Source: Meconema thalassinum
Taxonomy: Eukaryota > Arthropoda > Insecta > Orthoptera > Tettigoniidae
Assembly (NCBI GenBank): GCA_946902985.2
Contig: OX336393.1
Location: forward strand, 363,984,779 to 364,048,778
Length of the DNA: 64,000 nucleotides
Direction: 5' to 3'
Below the pieces are notes generated by a model that had not been told where the DNA came from, searched no databases, and saw only the letters and a list, made by a program, of their open reading frames with translations. Position 1 is the first letter of the stretch; each line of letters starts with the position of its first letter. A program made the position numbers and the translations under genes. This document shows, one piece after another, positions 46,151-56,640 of the stretch.

Positions 46151-46212
46151 GGACAAAAGGTGATCTCATAAACCCATCATTCCCCCCCCCCCCCCCCAGA
46201 AATTGAAATAAG
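46068..46212 (-). mobile_element. HINE-B-like 5' end remnant
   Basis: GGACACATACTCACGC, a CA tract turning into CG (46104-46152), GGACAAAAGGTGATCTCATA, a C-run (46184-46198) and a decayed hairpin. Only the 5' end with its microsatellite survives. Confidence 0.6.
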
Positions 46213-46521
46213 CGAAACATTTCTTTGTAAAATAAGTTATGTCCTAGAAAGGATTAAATCATTGATAGGATACGGGGCTAGTTCAGTTCCAATTCTAAGA
46301 AAATAAACCTGTAATTAAGGACGGCATGTATTCTTATTTGTAGGAGTCCAATTAAACAATGCGGGAAATATAAAACACTTCCTGAAAATTACATGTGAAA
46401 AATAATATGTGCACAGTTAACAAAGATTGATTGATAGTGCATTGTAGGATTATTTGCATAGAGCATGCAATACGCTCTTTTACATTACATAGCATTGCGT
46501 TAAATAATATTACAATGGTGG
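46213..46521. other. unassigned AT-rich stretch
   Basis: Nothing recognised. Confidence 0.4.
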
Positions 46522-47185
46522 TGATGATGATGATGATGATCAGGTGCTATCAAGTCGACGTCGACTCCTAGTGACTGCATGGATGGACTCTCCATATGAT
46601 TCGGTCTTCAACCATATTCTTGAGATCCTTCACTGACACATTCAAGTTGGATTTGATGGAGTTGATCCATCTCAATGCTGGCCGCCCTCGTCTCCGAGAC
46701 CCTTCCACCTTTCCAAGCTTAATTGTCTTTTCCAGGTCTGGCTGCGTGGCTCAGGGGTAACGTTCTCGCTTACTGAGCTCAAGGTTGCAGGTTCGAAACC
46801 TGGCGCAGTCAGCTGGCATTTGAGGGTGCGCAAATGTGAGGGAGCCGTGTCAGTACATTTACTGGCACGTTAAAGATCCCCTTCGGGGCAAAATTCCGGC
46901 ACCCCGGCGTCTCTAAAAGCCAGTGTAGTTAAAAGGGACGTAAAACCAATAACATTATTATTATTATTGTCTTTTCCAACGAATCAAAACGTCTCATAAT
47001 GTGTCCAAAATATGACAGCTGTAATCTCGTTATCAATGCTTCAAGAGACAGATCTGGTTTGATTTTTTTAAGTACCCATACACTTGTCTTCTTGGCTGTC
47101 CAAGGAATACGCAGTATCCTTCTCCAACACCAGTGCTCAAAAGCATCAATATACTTCCTATCTCGAATAAATAACAATAAATAAC
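46522..47185 (-). pseudogene. BovB-like RTE 3' fragment, split by a SINE
   Basis: The minus strand encodes the BovB/RTE C-terminal signature IDAFEHWCWRRILRIPWTAKK, LSLEALITRLQLSYFGHIMRR and DSLEKT, broken at 46978 by an S6 SINE. After the SINE it resumes as IKLGKVEGSRRRGRPALRW and ends in a GATGAT tract (ATC repeats read on the minus strand). 5' truncated, no catalytic core. Confidence 0.85.
46735..46965 (+). mobile_element. S6 SINE, full length, inserted in the RTE
   Basis: A-box GCGTGGCTCAGGGGTAAC and B-box CAGGTTCGAAACCTGG (46788-46803), a GGCACGTTAAAGATCCCC block and a (TTA)n end. Flanked by the perfect 13-base duplication ATTGTCTTTTCCA at 46722-46734 and 46966-46978. At 231 bp this is the reference copy of the family. 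Confidence 0.92.
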
Positions 47186-48089
47186 ATTAAATAACAATAC
47201 TTAAAATAATTACCTAATAAACTAAGTATTAAATCTCATGATGTGCTTGCAAATGCCCTGTAACCATCTGAAAATATCATTGATTATCATCCAAAAATAC
47301 ATCGGTAAGGTATCTCCTGATTACTGAGTGGTGTGAATTCTCATACGCATGCAGACCATAGAAATTATAAATGCGTGATGCACTAAATATAAACGATTTA
47401 TTAAATTTGGAAGTACGATGGTGAGGTATATACATTGTGAACTCGGTGAATTTTTTGCTTCGGCCATGGACTGATCCCATACGACAATACTGTAATCGTC
47501 GTAATGATATGATGGGGATTTATGTTTATGAATATTTACGGTCAGTAATTCTATTGCCACCATTGGGGGGGGGGGGGGGGGGGAGAGAGTTAAGTGTACT
47601 TTTATACTTTAAACTTTTGTACTTATGACGTTAATACATAGGCTTAACCACTTACCGTTTCCATAACAATGGTCTACGCCCCCAAGGACTGCTCAGTTCA
47701 AAGCAAGGTAGACAGAAGGGGATTATTCCATGATGACATTCCTTAATTGAGTGTTTTTTTCTTTTACAGGTAAGATAGCTGGCCACATCTTTGTATCGAT
47801 ATCGATTTAGGTGACGTGATGAGGTGAGTTACTCTATACTTGCTACTTTGTTTCTAACTACCTACAGAGCTGAGGGTGCAATTTCATGCACTGTGAACTT
47901 CAGGAATCATCGCCGTTGGATTATGTTAAGCTCTAAACAAGTGAAGGTTGGACCTTTTTGAGGTCATCGGTAGTCTTGTTTAACACATTATAGGATATTT
48001 GTCTGTATTCTGACCACCTATCATAAGGTCAAATGTGCTGAAGGCTGAGACATATTCTGACACTATTCCTTCTGAAAGTGTCTATGTGT
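47186..48089. other. unassigned stretch with a G-run
   Basis: A run of about 20 G at 47563-47583 followed by GAGAGAG. No element or gene recognised. Some frames (47277-47480 minus) lack motifs. Confidence 0.45.
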
Positions 48090-48870
48090 CTGTAAACCAA
48101 ATAAAAATATTTCCTGGATCTCTTTGTTGTATTCCCTCAGGGGCTCATATCTAGTGGGACGTGGGTTGGCGACCACGGGGCCGCAGCTGAGTCTGGCATT
48201 GCTTCCACTTACTTGTGCCGGCCTCCTCTCCGTCTTCTTTCCTGTCGACCTCACTTGGTCAACTCTTGTTCTCTTCCAACCCCGACGGTATTAGGGTATC
48301 CGAGGCCTAGCGAGTCTCTTCCTTCCCCGCCTTAATTGGCCCTTGTCTCATGTTTTCTGATACTCTCCTTCTGCGAGGGGTCAGCCTTCTTTTTCTTTTC
48401 ATGTTATCTCCTGCCTTCTGCTCAAGGCCCTCAAGAAGGCGGGGTGTATGTAGCCCCACCACTTATGGTGAACCCTAGATATTGCTACTCCGTCAGGGGC
48501 TCACGGCTGGTGAGTTCGGGAGTTGATGACCCCGAGGGATTCCTGAACTGGGTCCGGTTTCCCCCCTTTTTTCCATAACCTCTGGGGGCGGACCCTCTCT
48601 TGTTTCACTTTCTTATCTGCCTTTCATAGCTCGCCTTCCTTCCAAGTCCCTCAATCCTCATTCTTCGAGGGTTGAGGGCATTTCTTTCCTCCTGTCCTTT
48701 ATTTGCCTTTTTCTCCTTTTGTTTTCCATTTCTTCTTCCAGTATATAAGTTAGTAGTTAGTTTTAGTTATAGTTCACAATTCATTATCATCTTCACGATC
48801 ACCCAAACCATCAGGGGCCGATAACCTAGATGTTAGGCCCCTTAAAACAACAATTATCATCATCATCTTT
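48090..48870 (+). mobile_element. 3' part of an unclassified LINE-like element
   Basis: C/T-rich sequence ending GGGGCCGATAACCTAGATG, TTAGGCCCCTTAAAACAAC and an ATC tail (48855-48869). Two short related segments (about 48139-48200 and 48494-48545, each GGGGCTCA..) suggest an internal duplication. The terminal block matches 7478-7515. Coding part not recognised. Confidence 0.5.
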
Positions 48871-48945
48871 GTTCTATTGCATAAAATAAAATAAAGCACA
48901 ATAGGCAAAGAAACAGAAGAGCAAAGAAAAACAACAAAACAAAAC

Positions 48946-49005
48946 CGAAGATGTTCAGTAAAGAACATATAGCCTACTTTCTCCAAAATGCATGGGTATA
49001 GTATA
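48946..49005 (-). mobile_element. HINE-C solo 3' end
   Basis: AAGATGTTCAGTAAAGAACA then AGCCTACTTTCTCC and AAATGCATGGG: the last 60 bases of HINE-C with no body. Confidence 0.75.
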
Positions 49006-49261
49006 GGTTTTCTCTCCTCATCGGAAATGATCGTTTGGCCCTCCTCATTGTTCGTTTCCCCTGGAATGATTTTATACTGTCTACATATATGTGTGATTAT
49101 TGCAAATGAGACTTGAAAAACTTACTATTCATCTTCGTGAACTATATTATATTGATTTACCTGTAAAATTCAATGTCAGTGTTGGTGAGAGTGGGTATTC
49201 CACATTAGGAACGCTTTTCTTTAGAGTGTAATTGTACGATTTTTCATGTATCAATTACCGA

Positions 49262-49565
49262 CAGCAGTGGCTACGCTGGCTAAAGCGCAGCTCTAGGTCA
49301 TGGGGCCAAGCTCTCTGCTGACTCGGTAGACGCGTGGGTTCGAGCCCCACCGTCGGCCGTCCTTGAAATGGTTTTCCGTGGTTTCCCCATTTTCAACACA
49401 GGCAAATGCTGGGACGGTACCTTCTGGCAGGTCACGGCCGCTTCCTTCCACATCCTTACCCAGTTTCATTCATCTTCATCCATTCCATCTCTCATCCTGA
49501 CGCGCAGGTCGCCCACGGCCGTCATCTAGAAAGACCTGCACTCGGCCTCTCAGGAGGCCACGCGA
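49262..49565 (+). mobile_element. tRNA-derived SINE family S3, long copy
   Basis: A-box region TGGCTACGCTGGCTAAAGC, B-box TGGGTTCGAGCCCCACC, then GTTTTCCGTGGTTTCCCC, GGCAAATGCTGGGACGG and an end CTCTCAGGAGGCCAC. The longest S3 in the window; the reversed copy at 58386-58668 has the same two ends. Confidence 0.75.
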
Positions 49566-49837
49566 CAAAAAATGTATGAATTTACCGTCACAACATAGTT
49601 CATGAACAGTAAAATTAAATGATGGGATGTGTTGTACAGTAAATTTGCATATCGATGTCATTTCATTCAATTTTTGAAACTGGAATGTGTAAGAGGTATG
49701 AACAAAATATAAAATGGCATCCCAAATTTGGCACACTTCCTCTATATGCAAGATCACCCACCAGACTCATTGTATCCGATCCTCTTAGCTCAGACCCCAA
49801 GTCCTCACAGCTTACGTGGGGACAGTGATGGACTATT

Positions 49838-49932
49838 AGCCTACTTTCGATTTTTGCAAAAAATGAAAGTAGACTTATGAGATCAACACAGGGCGAAAAA
49901 AGTGTGTCTGTCTGTGTGTCTGTCTGTCTGTC

Positions 49933-49964
<32 letters not shown>

Positions 49965-51050
49965 AGTGTGTGTACTCTGAATGTCTGTCCCCCCCCCCCT
50001 ATCAATTCGAACACGGTGAACGCGAATTGAACGAAATTTGGTACAAAGGTAGCACCGACACCTCAGTGTCATGTTTTATATCGCCGCCATCTTTACGGAA
50101 ACGTAATGGCGGCCACACAAATGTCCAAAGCTTAAATCAAATTACGACTAACCTAATCATCCGATCTCTACCAAATTTTGCAACAACAAACCTTTAAGGG
50201 GGGAGCATCGTTTGACCAAATTAATGGGTCATTAACCAAATAGTTTGCGGATGGCGGCCATCTTTGTGTGAAAATCGATTCTCCCTATTAATTCAAACAC
50301 GGTGAAACCGAATGGAACGAAATTTGGTACAGAGGTAGCACTAGCATAGGGCATCTCAGTGTCATGTCTTATATCGCCACCATCTTGACAGAAACGTAAT
50401 GGCGGCCACACAAATGTTCAAAGCATAAATCAAATTACGACTAACATAATCATCCGATCTCTACCAAATTTTGCAACAACATACATTTATGGAGGGCGCA
50501 TCCTTTGACCAATCTGATAGGTCATTGGCCTAATAGTTTGCGGATGGCGGCCATCTTAGTGCCAAAATCGATTCCCCCTATTAATTCGAACACGGTGAAA
50601 CCGAATGGACCGAAATTTGGTACAGAGGTAGCACTAGCAAAGGGCACCTCAGTGTCATGTTTTATATCGCCGCCATCTTGACGGAAACGTAATGGCGGCC
50701 ACACAAATGTTCAAAGATTAATTTGATCTCTACCAGATTTTGCAACAACATGCCTTTTTGTGGAAAGCATCTTATGACTGACTACAAGGTCAACAGCCCA
50801 ATAGTTTGCAAATAGCGGCTATGTATGTTTGCAAATCCATTCCCCATATCAATTCAAACACGGTAAAACCGAATTGAAAGAATTGTTTTACAGAGGTAGC
50901 ACTAGCAAAGGGCACCTCATATTCATGTTGTATTTCAACAAGCTACTACAACCAACATTCAATTATACTACTTGAAAAGGAAAAAGAGTTATAACAATAC
51001 CCATGCATTTAGGAGAAAGTAGGCTATATGTTCTTTACTGAACATCTTGT
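49838..51050 (+). mobile_element. HINE-C element (complete, three tandem units)
   Basis: 5' hairpin AGCCTACTTTC..GAAAGTAGACT, TTATGAGATCAAC, GTCT/GT microsatellite (49905-49970) and C-run. Three near-identical units of about 293 bp follow (GTAATGGCGGCCACACAAATG at about 50103, 50396 and 50689). The 3' end is GAAAGTAGGCT, hairpin ATGTTC-TTTACT-GAACAT and CTTGT. Flanks T49837 and T51051. Confidence 0.9.
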
Positions 51051-52104
51051 TTGATATTGACGAATGCAGTATATCGCTGTCTTCGTTGTTAAATTAGGCG
51101 CAAAAGTGTTAGCATTTCTTGAAGCTAGTCAAGTGCCTCAATAGAATGGAGTTAGGGAGTTTCTTTTGTTTTTTTTGTATTGTTTTTTCTCCCTCTCTGC
51201 CTTTAAAATTATGCAAGACCTCAAACAGAAAAGTAATAACACAAGACAAGGGAGGCAATACCCAATTAAGGGACCTTGTTCTATGTCACTTTATGACGTT
51301 AGATTTTTCTAATTATTGCAGAATAGCCCCTCCCTTCTTTCCTCTTATTTTACGACCAACTCTAGAATTTTTACAACAGAAAAAGTAAACTCCTTTGAAG
51401 CGTATTATTTTCTTTCAGTGTTATGTAAAATAAATGTAGACCTATTTATTTCGTGTGTATTTTTTCGTCTCTCTGTTGGCCATCGGCACTTTGAAACTCG
51501 CCCTCTTTACTGCACCCTAAGACATTCCTCCTCACCACCCTTACGCAACTCCCCCTCCCTCCTGCAAGGCGTTGTGGCGTCCAAGAGCGCATTCTATCCC
51601 CTCCACTGAAGAACATCGCTTGTCTTTAATGTGACAAGCCTCGTCCGAAACTTCTTCTACACAAGGAAATTGGCAAAGTAATTATAACCATTCACAACAT
51701 TTCATCTTCCCTCTTTACTGTGTTTTCTCTTTCATTACTTCTTTTGCCCAACCCCTCTTCTTTTCGTATCTCTTTTTCTCTTTTTTTGCATTTAACAAAA
51801 GCAATTATTTATTTTTAACCGATATCTCACAAGATATATTTTATGTATATTTTTAACGGTCTTAGCACGTTATAAGAATTTTAGATGTAATTTTCCTAAT
51901 TAAGCTAACTTAAAAGAAGAAAAGAACACAGAAGAATAATGGCATACTCTTTATTTGTATATCTGAGATAATCATCTTTGTTTCAGACAGAGTAATTAAC
52001 AAAATTAAATCTTTCAATGCATTTCTGATTCAATTTGCATTGTTTTTAAAAGTCTATTTGCCTTGATGTATTAATTGTACGTTGCTTTTCTTTGCGAATA
52101 CTTA
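51051..52104. other. unassigned stretch
   Basis: AT-rich with pyrimidine-rich patches (51500-51600, 51700-51790). No element or gene recognised. Confidence 0.45.
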
Positions 52105-52795
52105 AATGATGGTGCTTATCAGCATTTCGTGACTTGAATATCGACCTTTGTGCATATGAGTCGTCCAGTTGCAAAACTCGTTTAATCCACTTGTGAATAA
52201 GAATCATTTTCATGAGAAACGTTTCTCTGGGATTTGCCTCGCTTATCTTTTGTGTTCGTTGTTTTCTACTTTTTTACTTTTTGCTTTGTGTTTTTGGTTT
52301 TTGGTCTTGTGTTTGCTTTGTGCTTTTGCTTTTGAATTTTACGTTTTGCTTTTCTTTCACGAGTTTGGTTTTGTGTTTGTTTTCTGCTTTTGCTTTTTTT
52401 GAATGTTGCTTTTTGCTTTGTGTTTCTTGTCTTTTGTTTTCTGCTTTTGCTTTTGTTTTTGAATTTTGCTTTTTGCTTCGTGTATTTTGTTTTTTGGTTT
52501 TATGTTTGTTTTCTGGAAAATCAAAATAAAACATAACAAAATAAAATAAAACAAAATGAACAAAATAAAATCAAAATAAACAAAACAAAATAAAACAAAA
52601 CAAAAACAAAAGACAAATTAAATTAAACAATTTAAAACAAAATAAAACGAAACAAAAATTAAACAAAGTAAATTAAAATAAAGTAAAATAAAATAAGGTA
52701 AAATAAACTAATTAAATAAATAATTGTACGACATGATCCTTATTCACAAAGGTCGATATTAAAGTCACGAAATGCTGATAAACGACTCATATAAG
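52105..52795. repeat. large foldback: inverted repeat around a T-rich/A-rich core
   Basis: 52113-52150 and 52746-52782 are inverted copies (ATCAGCATTTCGTGACTT, ATATCGACCTTTGTG). Between them, about 52255-52515 is made of TTTTGCTTTTG-like variants and 52516-52725 of AAAATAAAACAAAA variants, so the arms can pair imperfectly over most of their length. The left arm carries about 42 extra bases flanked by TTGTG. Confidence 0.75.
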
Positions 52796-53871
52796 AAATA
52801 CAGAAACGATAAGTAAAAATTGACTTTCCTTATAGAAAACTGTACAGTCAATTTCAGTGTTACCAAATTAACTATTAATTGATAACTTTTCAGTCGGTCA
52901 ACTCGCATGTATTTGTTTATTAATATTCCTTTACAATCTGTGTTAAGAATACGAGAGAAAATGTTAATCCCTGTATAATTTAAAACAGACTCCTAAGTTT
53001 CTTCTTAATGGCTCGTTGTGATGAAAGAGAGAGAGAGAGAGAACAGTTGCGCTTTTGACTTATGTGGCCATTGTAATTGTTAGCTGAAACCACAAACCAG
53101 AAGTAACATGAGCCGTCTGTGTTGTGAATTTAGCTACTCTGGCGCTACTACAGTAGAAACTTCGTTTCGGACAAAAACGCTAGAATTTGCATGAATTTAC
53201 ATTGGAATTAAAGTACAAACATTAGTACTTCTTTTTCTATATACTTTTCTTTGATGTATTTCTCTTCTTCAACAAAACTGTTTAGCCTTTCATAATGTTT
53301 CTTTGTTAAATGTAATTCATTCTAAAGAAACAATTCATATTCGTAATTTTATTTTATTTCTCGTTCCTCTTCAAATAAGATGTGTTGCAGCTAGCTGCGA
53401 ATACATTGTGACATGTCCTACTCATTGTCAGTTAAAGCATCATAGGTCATACATCCAGTAAGTGAAGTATAAAGTGTTTCATAAGTGGCGAAATCCATAC
53501 AGTAAATCATTAAAATATGTTAAGTCAGTAAACAACTGAACAAGAAACCCCTACAGTGTACACCATAGTCATTATTTACAGTAGTACACTGTTCGCAATG
53601 TCTATTAAATCGAAATCAATAGCAGAAACCTTTCCAGAATAGCTAAAGGTTATCCTATAGCTCAAAAGAAGCATGTGTACTTCAGTATTTGAGCAAAGAT
53701 CTGGCGAATATGGCACCCAATTCTAAAACGTATAAAAGAAATGGAACACATTTAGGTACTTACGAATAGATAGTCATTTTTTTTCAGTGTTTCCTATACA
53801 AAGTTGTCATTTGTAGCTCCTTTGTCGGTCAACACGATTTTACCCAATGAATGGGTGTGGTACAAGATTAT
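52796..53871. other. unassigned AT-rich stretch
   Basis: A GA run near 53030-53041. Nothing else recognised. Confidence 0.45.
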
Positions 53872-54553
53872 AATAGTACATTATGCAACGAGCCTATAAT
53901 GGCAACAATTAAGACACGAGTATGTTTATAAAACGAGCGTAAGCGAGTTTTATAATTTTCATACGAGTGTCTTAATTACCATTATAGGCGAGTTGCATAC
54001 GACTGTTTATGTTCGACGATAATTATAACTTCATTATATGTTTTAACATAAATATTCATAAATATCTGTTGAGATTCAGCCATTTGAATTTTGCGATCGG
54101 ATTGCAAGCGTTGGGTTTGATATCTCTGTTTTCCAAGTTCTCTGAACGACCGACGCATGCACTCTGTGTGCTTGGCAATGCCAAATGCAGGCCATATGTT
54201 TACAGACTGCCAATGTGCGCCAGCATTCAGTCAAACTGTTGCCGAAGTCGTTTGAAAGCAATGCGCTGTGTAGAAATTGGTGTTGGGGATATTAAGGTAC
54301 AATGCTATTTCTTGTCTCATATTCGTCAGTTTATTTACGCGAACATATGGATGTTGCACTTTCTATGTCGGTAATTTATATAGACATGTTAGATTTTGAG
54401 CGCATGCGCGAAGGTATCCTTACCTAATTGGTCAATGAATGAGCTCTGATTGGCTGGATAAACTGTATCATAATGGAAAACAGTACTTTAATGACCATCA
54501 TTATGATACAGTTTTCTGACGTATAATATTCTCATTTCGACATCGTCGAACAT
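53872..54553 (-). mobile_element. palindromic two-hairpin element, complete
   Basis: Minus orientation. The 5' end is ATGTTCGACG at 54553. Hairpin 1 has perfect 16-base arms AAACTGTATCATAATG (54460-54475) and its complement (54499-54514). CGCATGCGC and a roughly 400-bp middle follow, then the large palindrome (53881-53998) and the end ATGTACTATT at 53872. No coding capacity. It matches the two tandem copies at 61808-63144 and the partial copy at 11735-12120. Confidence 0.85.
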
Positions 54554-54629
54554 AAAAATCCAACCAAAAAAAAAACACACTCCTGGAAAAATTAAATGTA
54601 TTAGTTAATTATCACTGTTAAATGGGGCA

Positions 54630-54695
54630 ATTTAGGATTACGCGTTTTGACCTTCAAGTGACCATCATCAGTTCCTGATCACTGTGCTGAGGTTT
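54630..54695 (-). other. hammerhead-like core motif (degraded)
   Basis: Minus strand: AGGAACTGATGATGGTC, then GGTCAAAACGCGTAATCCT. It has a CTGATGA box and a palindromic ACGCGT, but AAAA where GAAA is expected and a weak stem II. Recorded for comparison with 60637-60693. Confidence 0.25.
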
Positions 54696-54825
54696 ACATT
54701 TTCACTGCTGTAAATGTTATTATGCCTATTGTACAGTAGCTCTCCTTAGGTGATTATAATACAATTCGCAATTTGAATCTCGTTTAATGTAAATGAAATA
54801 TCAAATACCAATGGGTATTAATAAA

Positions 54826-54930
54826 TGTATTACACCTTAGTCAATAAAAAATAATTAATATACATTGATTAATCAAACCATTCGGCCATAATAAAGCTTT
54901 CTTCAGCGATGTTGTTAAAAAGAAACGAGC
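54826..54930. repeat. inverted repeat, left arm
   Basis: TTAGTCAATAAAAA.. to CTTCAGCGATGTTGTT, inverted with respect to 55263-55380 over about 105 bp. Confidence 0.75.
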
Positions 54931-54959
54931 AAAGCTTTGCCAATAATATTTTACTTGAG

Positions 54960-55085
54960 TTTTCTATGAAAACGATGGTAGCCAATATTGGCTTTCACGG
55001 CCAGTGAATTAAAACTCAGCATTTTTTCTAGGATTGTGCCGTGTCTTGTGTGGGGTTTCGCCTAGGGCACAAAGCTGGCTCATCA
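54960..55085. repeat. repeat U fragment (reversed)
   Basis: TTGGCTTTCACGGCCAGTGAA, TTTTCTAGGATTGTGCC and GGTTTCGCCTAGG match 15743-16043 on the opposite strand. It sits between the arms of the 54.8/55.3-kb inverted repeat. Confidence 0.6.
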
Positions 55086-55262
55086 GCTTTAAAAAAATAT
55101 CTGTAACAAATGTGGGCTTTAATTTTGTGGCATTATTTTAATACAAAAACAAACCAACTATTTATACATATGTCATTTTAGCAAAATGATTTTTATTAAC
55201 ATCATATTAAAGACCACATTTCTTACAGATCTGATTTTAACTATTTTCATAACAGTAGTATA

Positions 55263-55380
55263 CTTTCTTTCAACAACATCGCTGAAGGCCATAATGTGTC
55301 CAAAACTGGTAATGTTCTTTAATTAATGAATATTACTTTATTTTTATTGACTAAGCTGAAATACATTTGTTATTAAACAC
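55263..55380. repeat. inverted repeat, right arm
   Basis: CAACAACATCGCTGAAGGCC..TTTATTGACTAAGCTGAAA, the inverted partner of 54826-54930. Confidence 0.75.
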
Positions 55381-55397
55381 CCCTAGGCTCACAGCAA

Positions 55398-55714
55398 ATT
55401 CAATTTCAAGTACTTCCGACTTTGTCTATCAGATGCCAATGTCACTGACATCTAGCGGTGAACGTTGGAACTTGATAGAGCGTTTCTAACCAAATATAAC
55501 CTACAAATTTGGCTACACACAATCAATTGCAGTGATAGGTTCTTATACATGCCATAAATCTATGACATGGGCCCGCCGGCTTTACTTTCTCTCCGAAGGA
55601 AAGCATACTGAAGGATTTTTACGCTCTTAAAAGTCTGACGACTTCGGCCGGGTTTGAACCCGCGATCTTGGGCATAGTAGTTCATCATGCTACCAATTAC
55701 GCCACCGAAGCCGT
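55398..55714 (-). mobile_element. S1 SINE with tRNA-like head
   Basis: Minus-strand head GGCTTCGGTGGCGTAATTGG (A box) and GCGGGTTCAAACCCGGCC (B box), body to CAATTTCAAGTACTTCC at the left. Lacks the tail half. Confidence 0.82.
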
Positions 55715-56204
55715 TAATATTCCAATACCGAATAGAATAAATATGGACAACAATTGCAAATAACCGCTTCAGGCAAGAATTGCTTGTCGTTCGACTGACG
55801 GTAGTCTAATGTACTAAGAAAAACAGCGGCTAGGGAGGAAAACGGGGTGCGTGTGGGGGTGTACAGTCCGACTGGTGCCGGAAATGTCTCCACCTGACCA
55901 TTTGAGGGTTAAAATAATGGCATACACGCCCTGACGAATCCGGGAACGGACTGTGGCAAAGTTTCAGGCTGGGAATTACAGTAGAGTAGCCTATAATTGC
56001 CGACCCTTTGGGGGTAAAGGTACCACGTTTGACTCTTACATAGGAGTCCGAATTTCGATGCCGGGCTTAACTATAAATATAAAATATGACTTGAGCACTG
56101 GAACGGGATGCAATCAGTCTAGTAGGACAATCGATTAGCTACTTGATATGGAAATTAGCACCCAATAGCATAAATGAGAACAAACTGGGTAGTTGCGAGC
56201 AGAA
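55715..56204. other. unassigned stretch
   Basis: Frame 55953-56138 without motifs. Nothing recognised. Confidence 0.4.
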
Positions 56205-56640
56205 AGATGACACTCGGGGAATTTTTGCACTCGGTAATGAAAGGATTGAAAGGGTTTCATCACTTAAATATCTAGGATGCTAAATTGGAGATAACTGGGA
56301 GCAGAATTGAACAGGCTAGAAGTTCTTTCACGAAAATGAGGAGAGTTTTGAGTTTTGAGTAGCCGTGATTTTAGTAGTGCTACGTGATGATACGTGTTTA
56401 GTTTGTATCCTGCTCTATGGAGTTGAGTCATGGACACTTACAGAATTATTAAGAAATTGTTGTTGATTGAAATGTGGACGTATCAAGGAATGTTTAGGAT
56501 GTTATGGATAGCTAAGGTCACAAATGTCGAAGTACTGTGGCGTATAAAAGGTTCAGAAATTCTCAATATCATCAAAAGAAGAAATCTAGAATACTGAAGC
56601 CATTTAATGCGCAACAACAAATGGAACATTTCGTAGTTAA
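56205..56640 (+). pseudogene. RTE-like reverse transcriptase fragment, heavily decayed
   Basis: Across several frames the plus strand reads NERIERVSSLKYLGC, CILLYGVESWTLTE, then TYQGMFRMLWIAKVTNVEV-like and IIKRRNLEY pieces. These match the region after the catalytic core in RTE-type enzymes. Multiple stops and frameshifts. Confidence 0.7.

Noticed and set aside
50103..50800. Regular repeats that might suggest a CRISPR array
   Set aside because: Units of about 293 bp with no short repeat/unique spacer alternation; they are internal units of a eukaryotic mobile element.
52274..52534. Lysine-rich minus frame and phenylalanine/cysteine-rich plus frames
   Set aside because: Low-complexity T-rich sequence of the foldback; no start context, motif or conserved neighbour.
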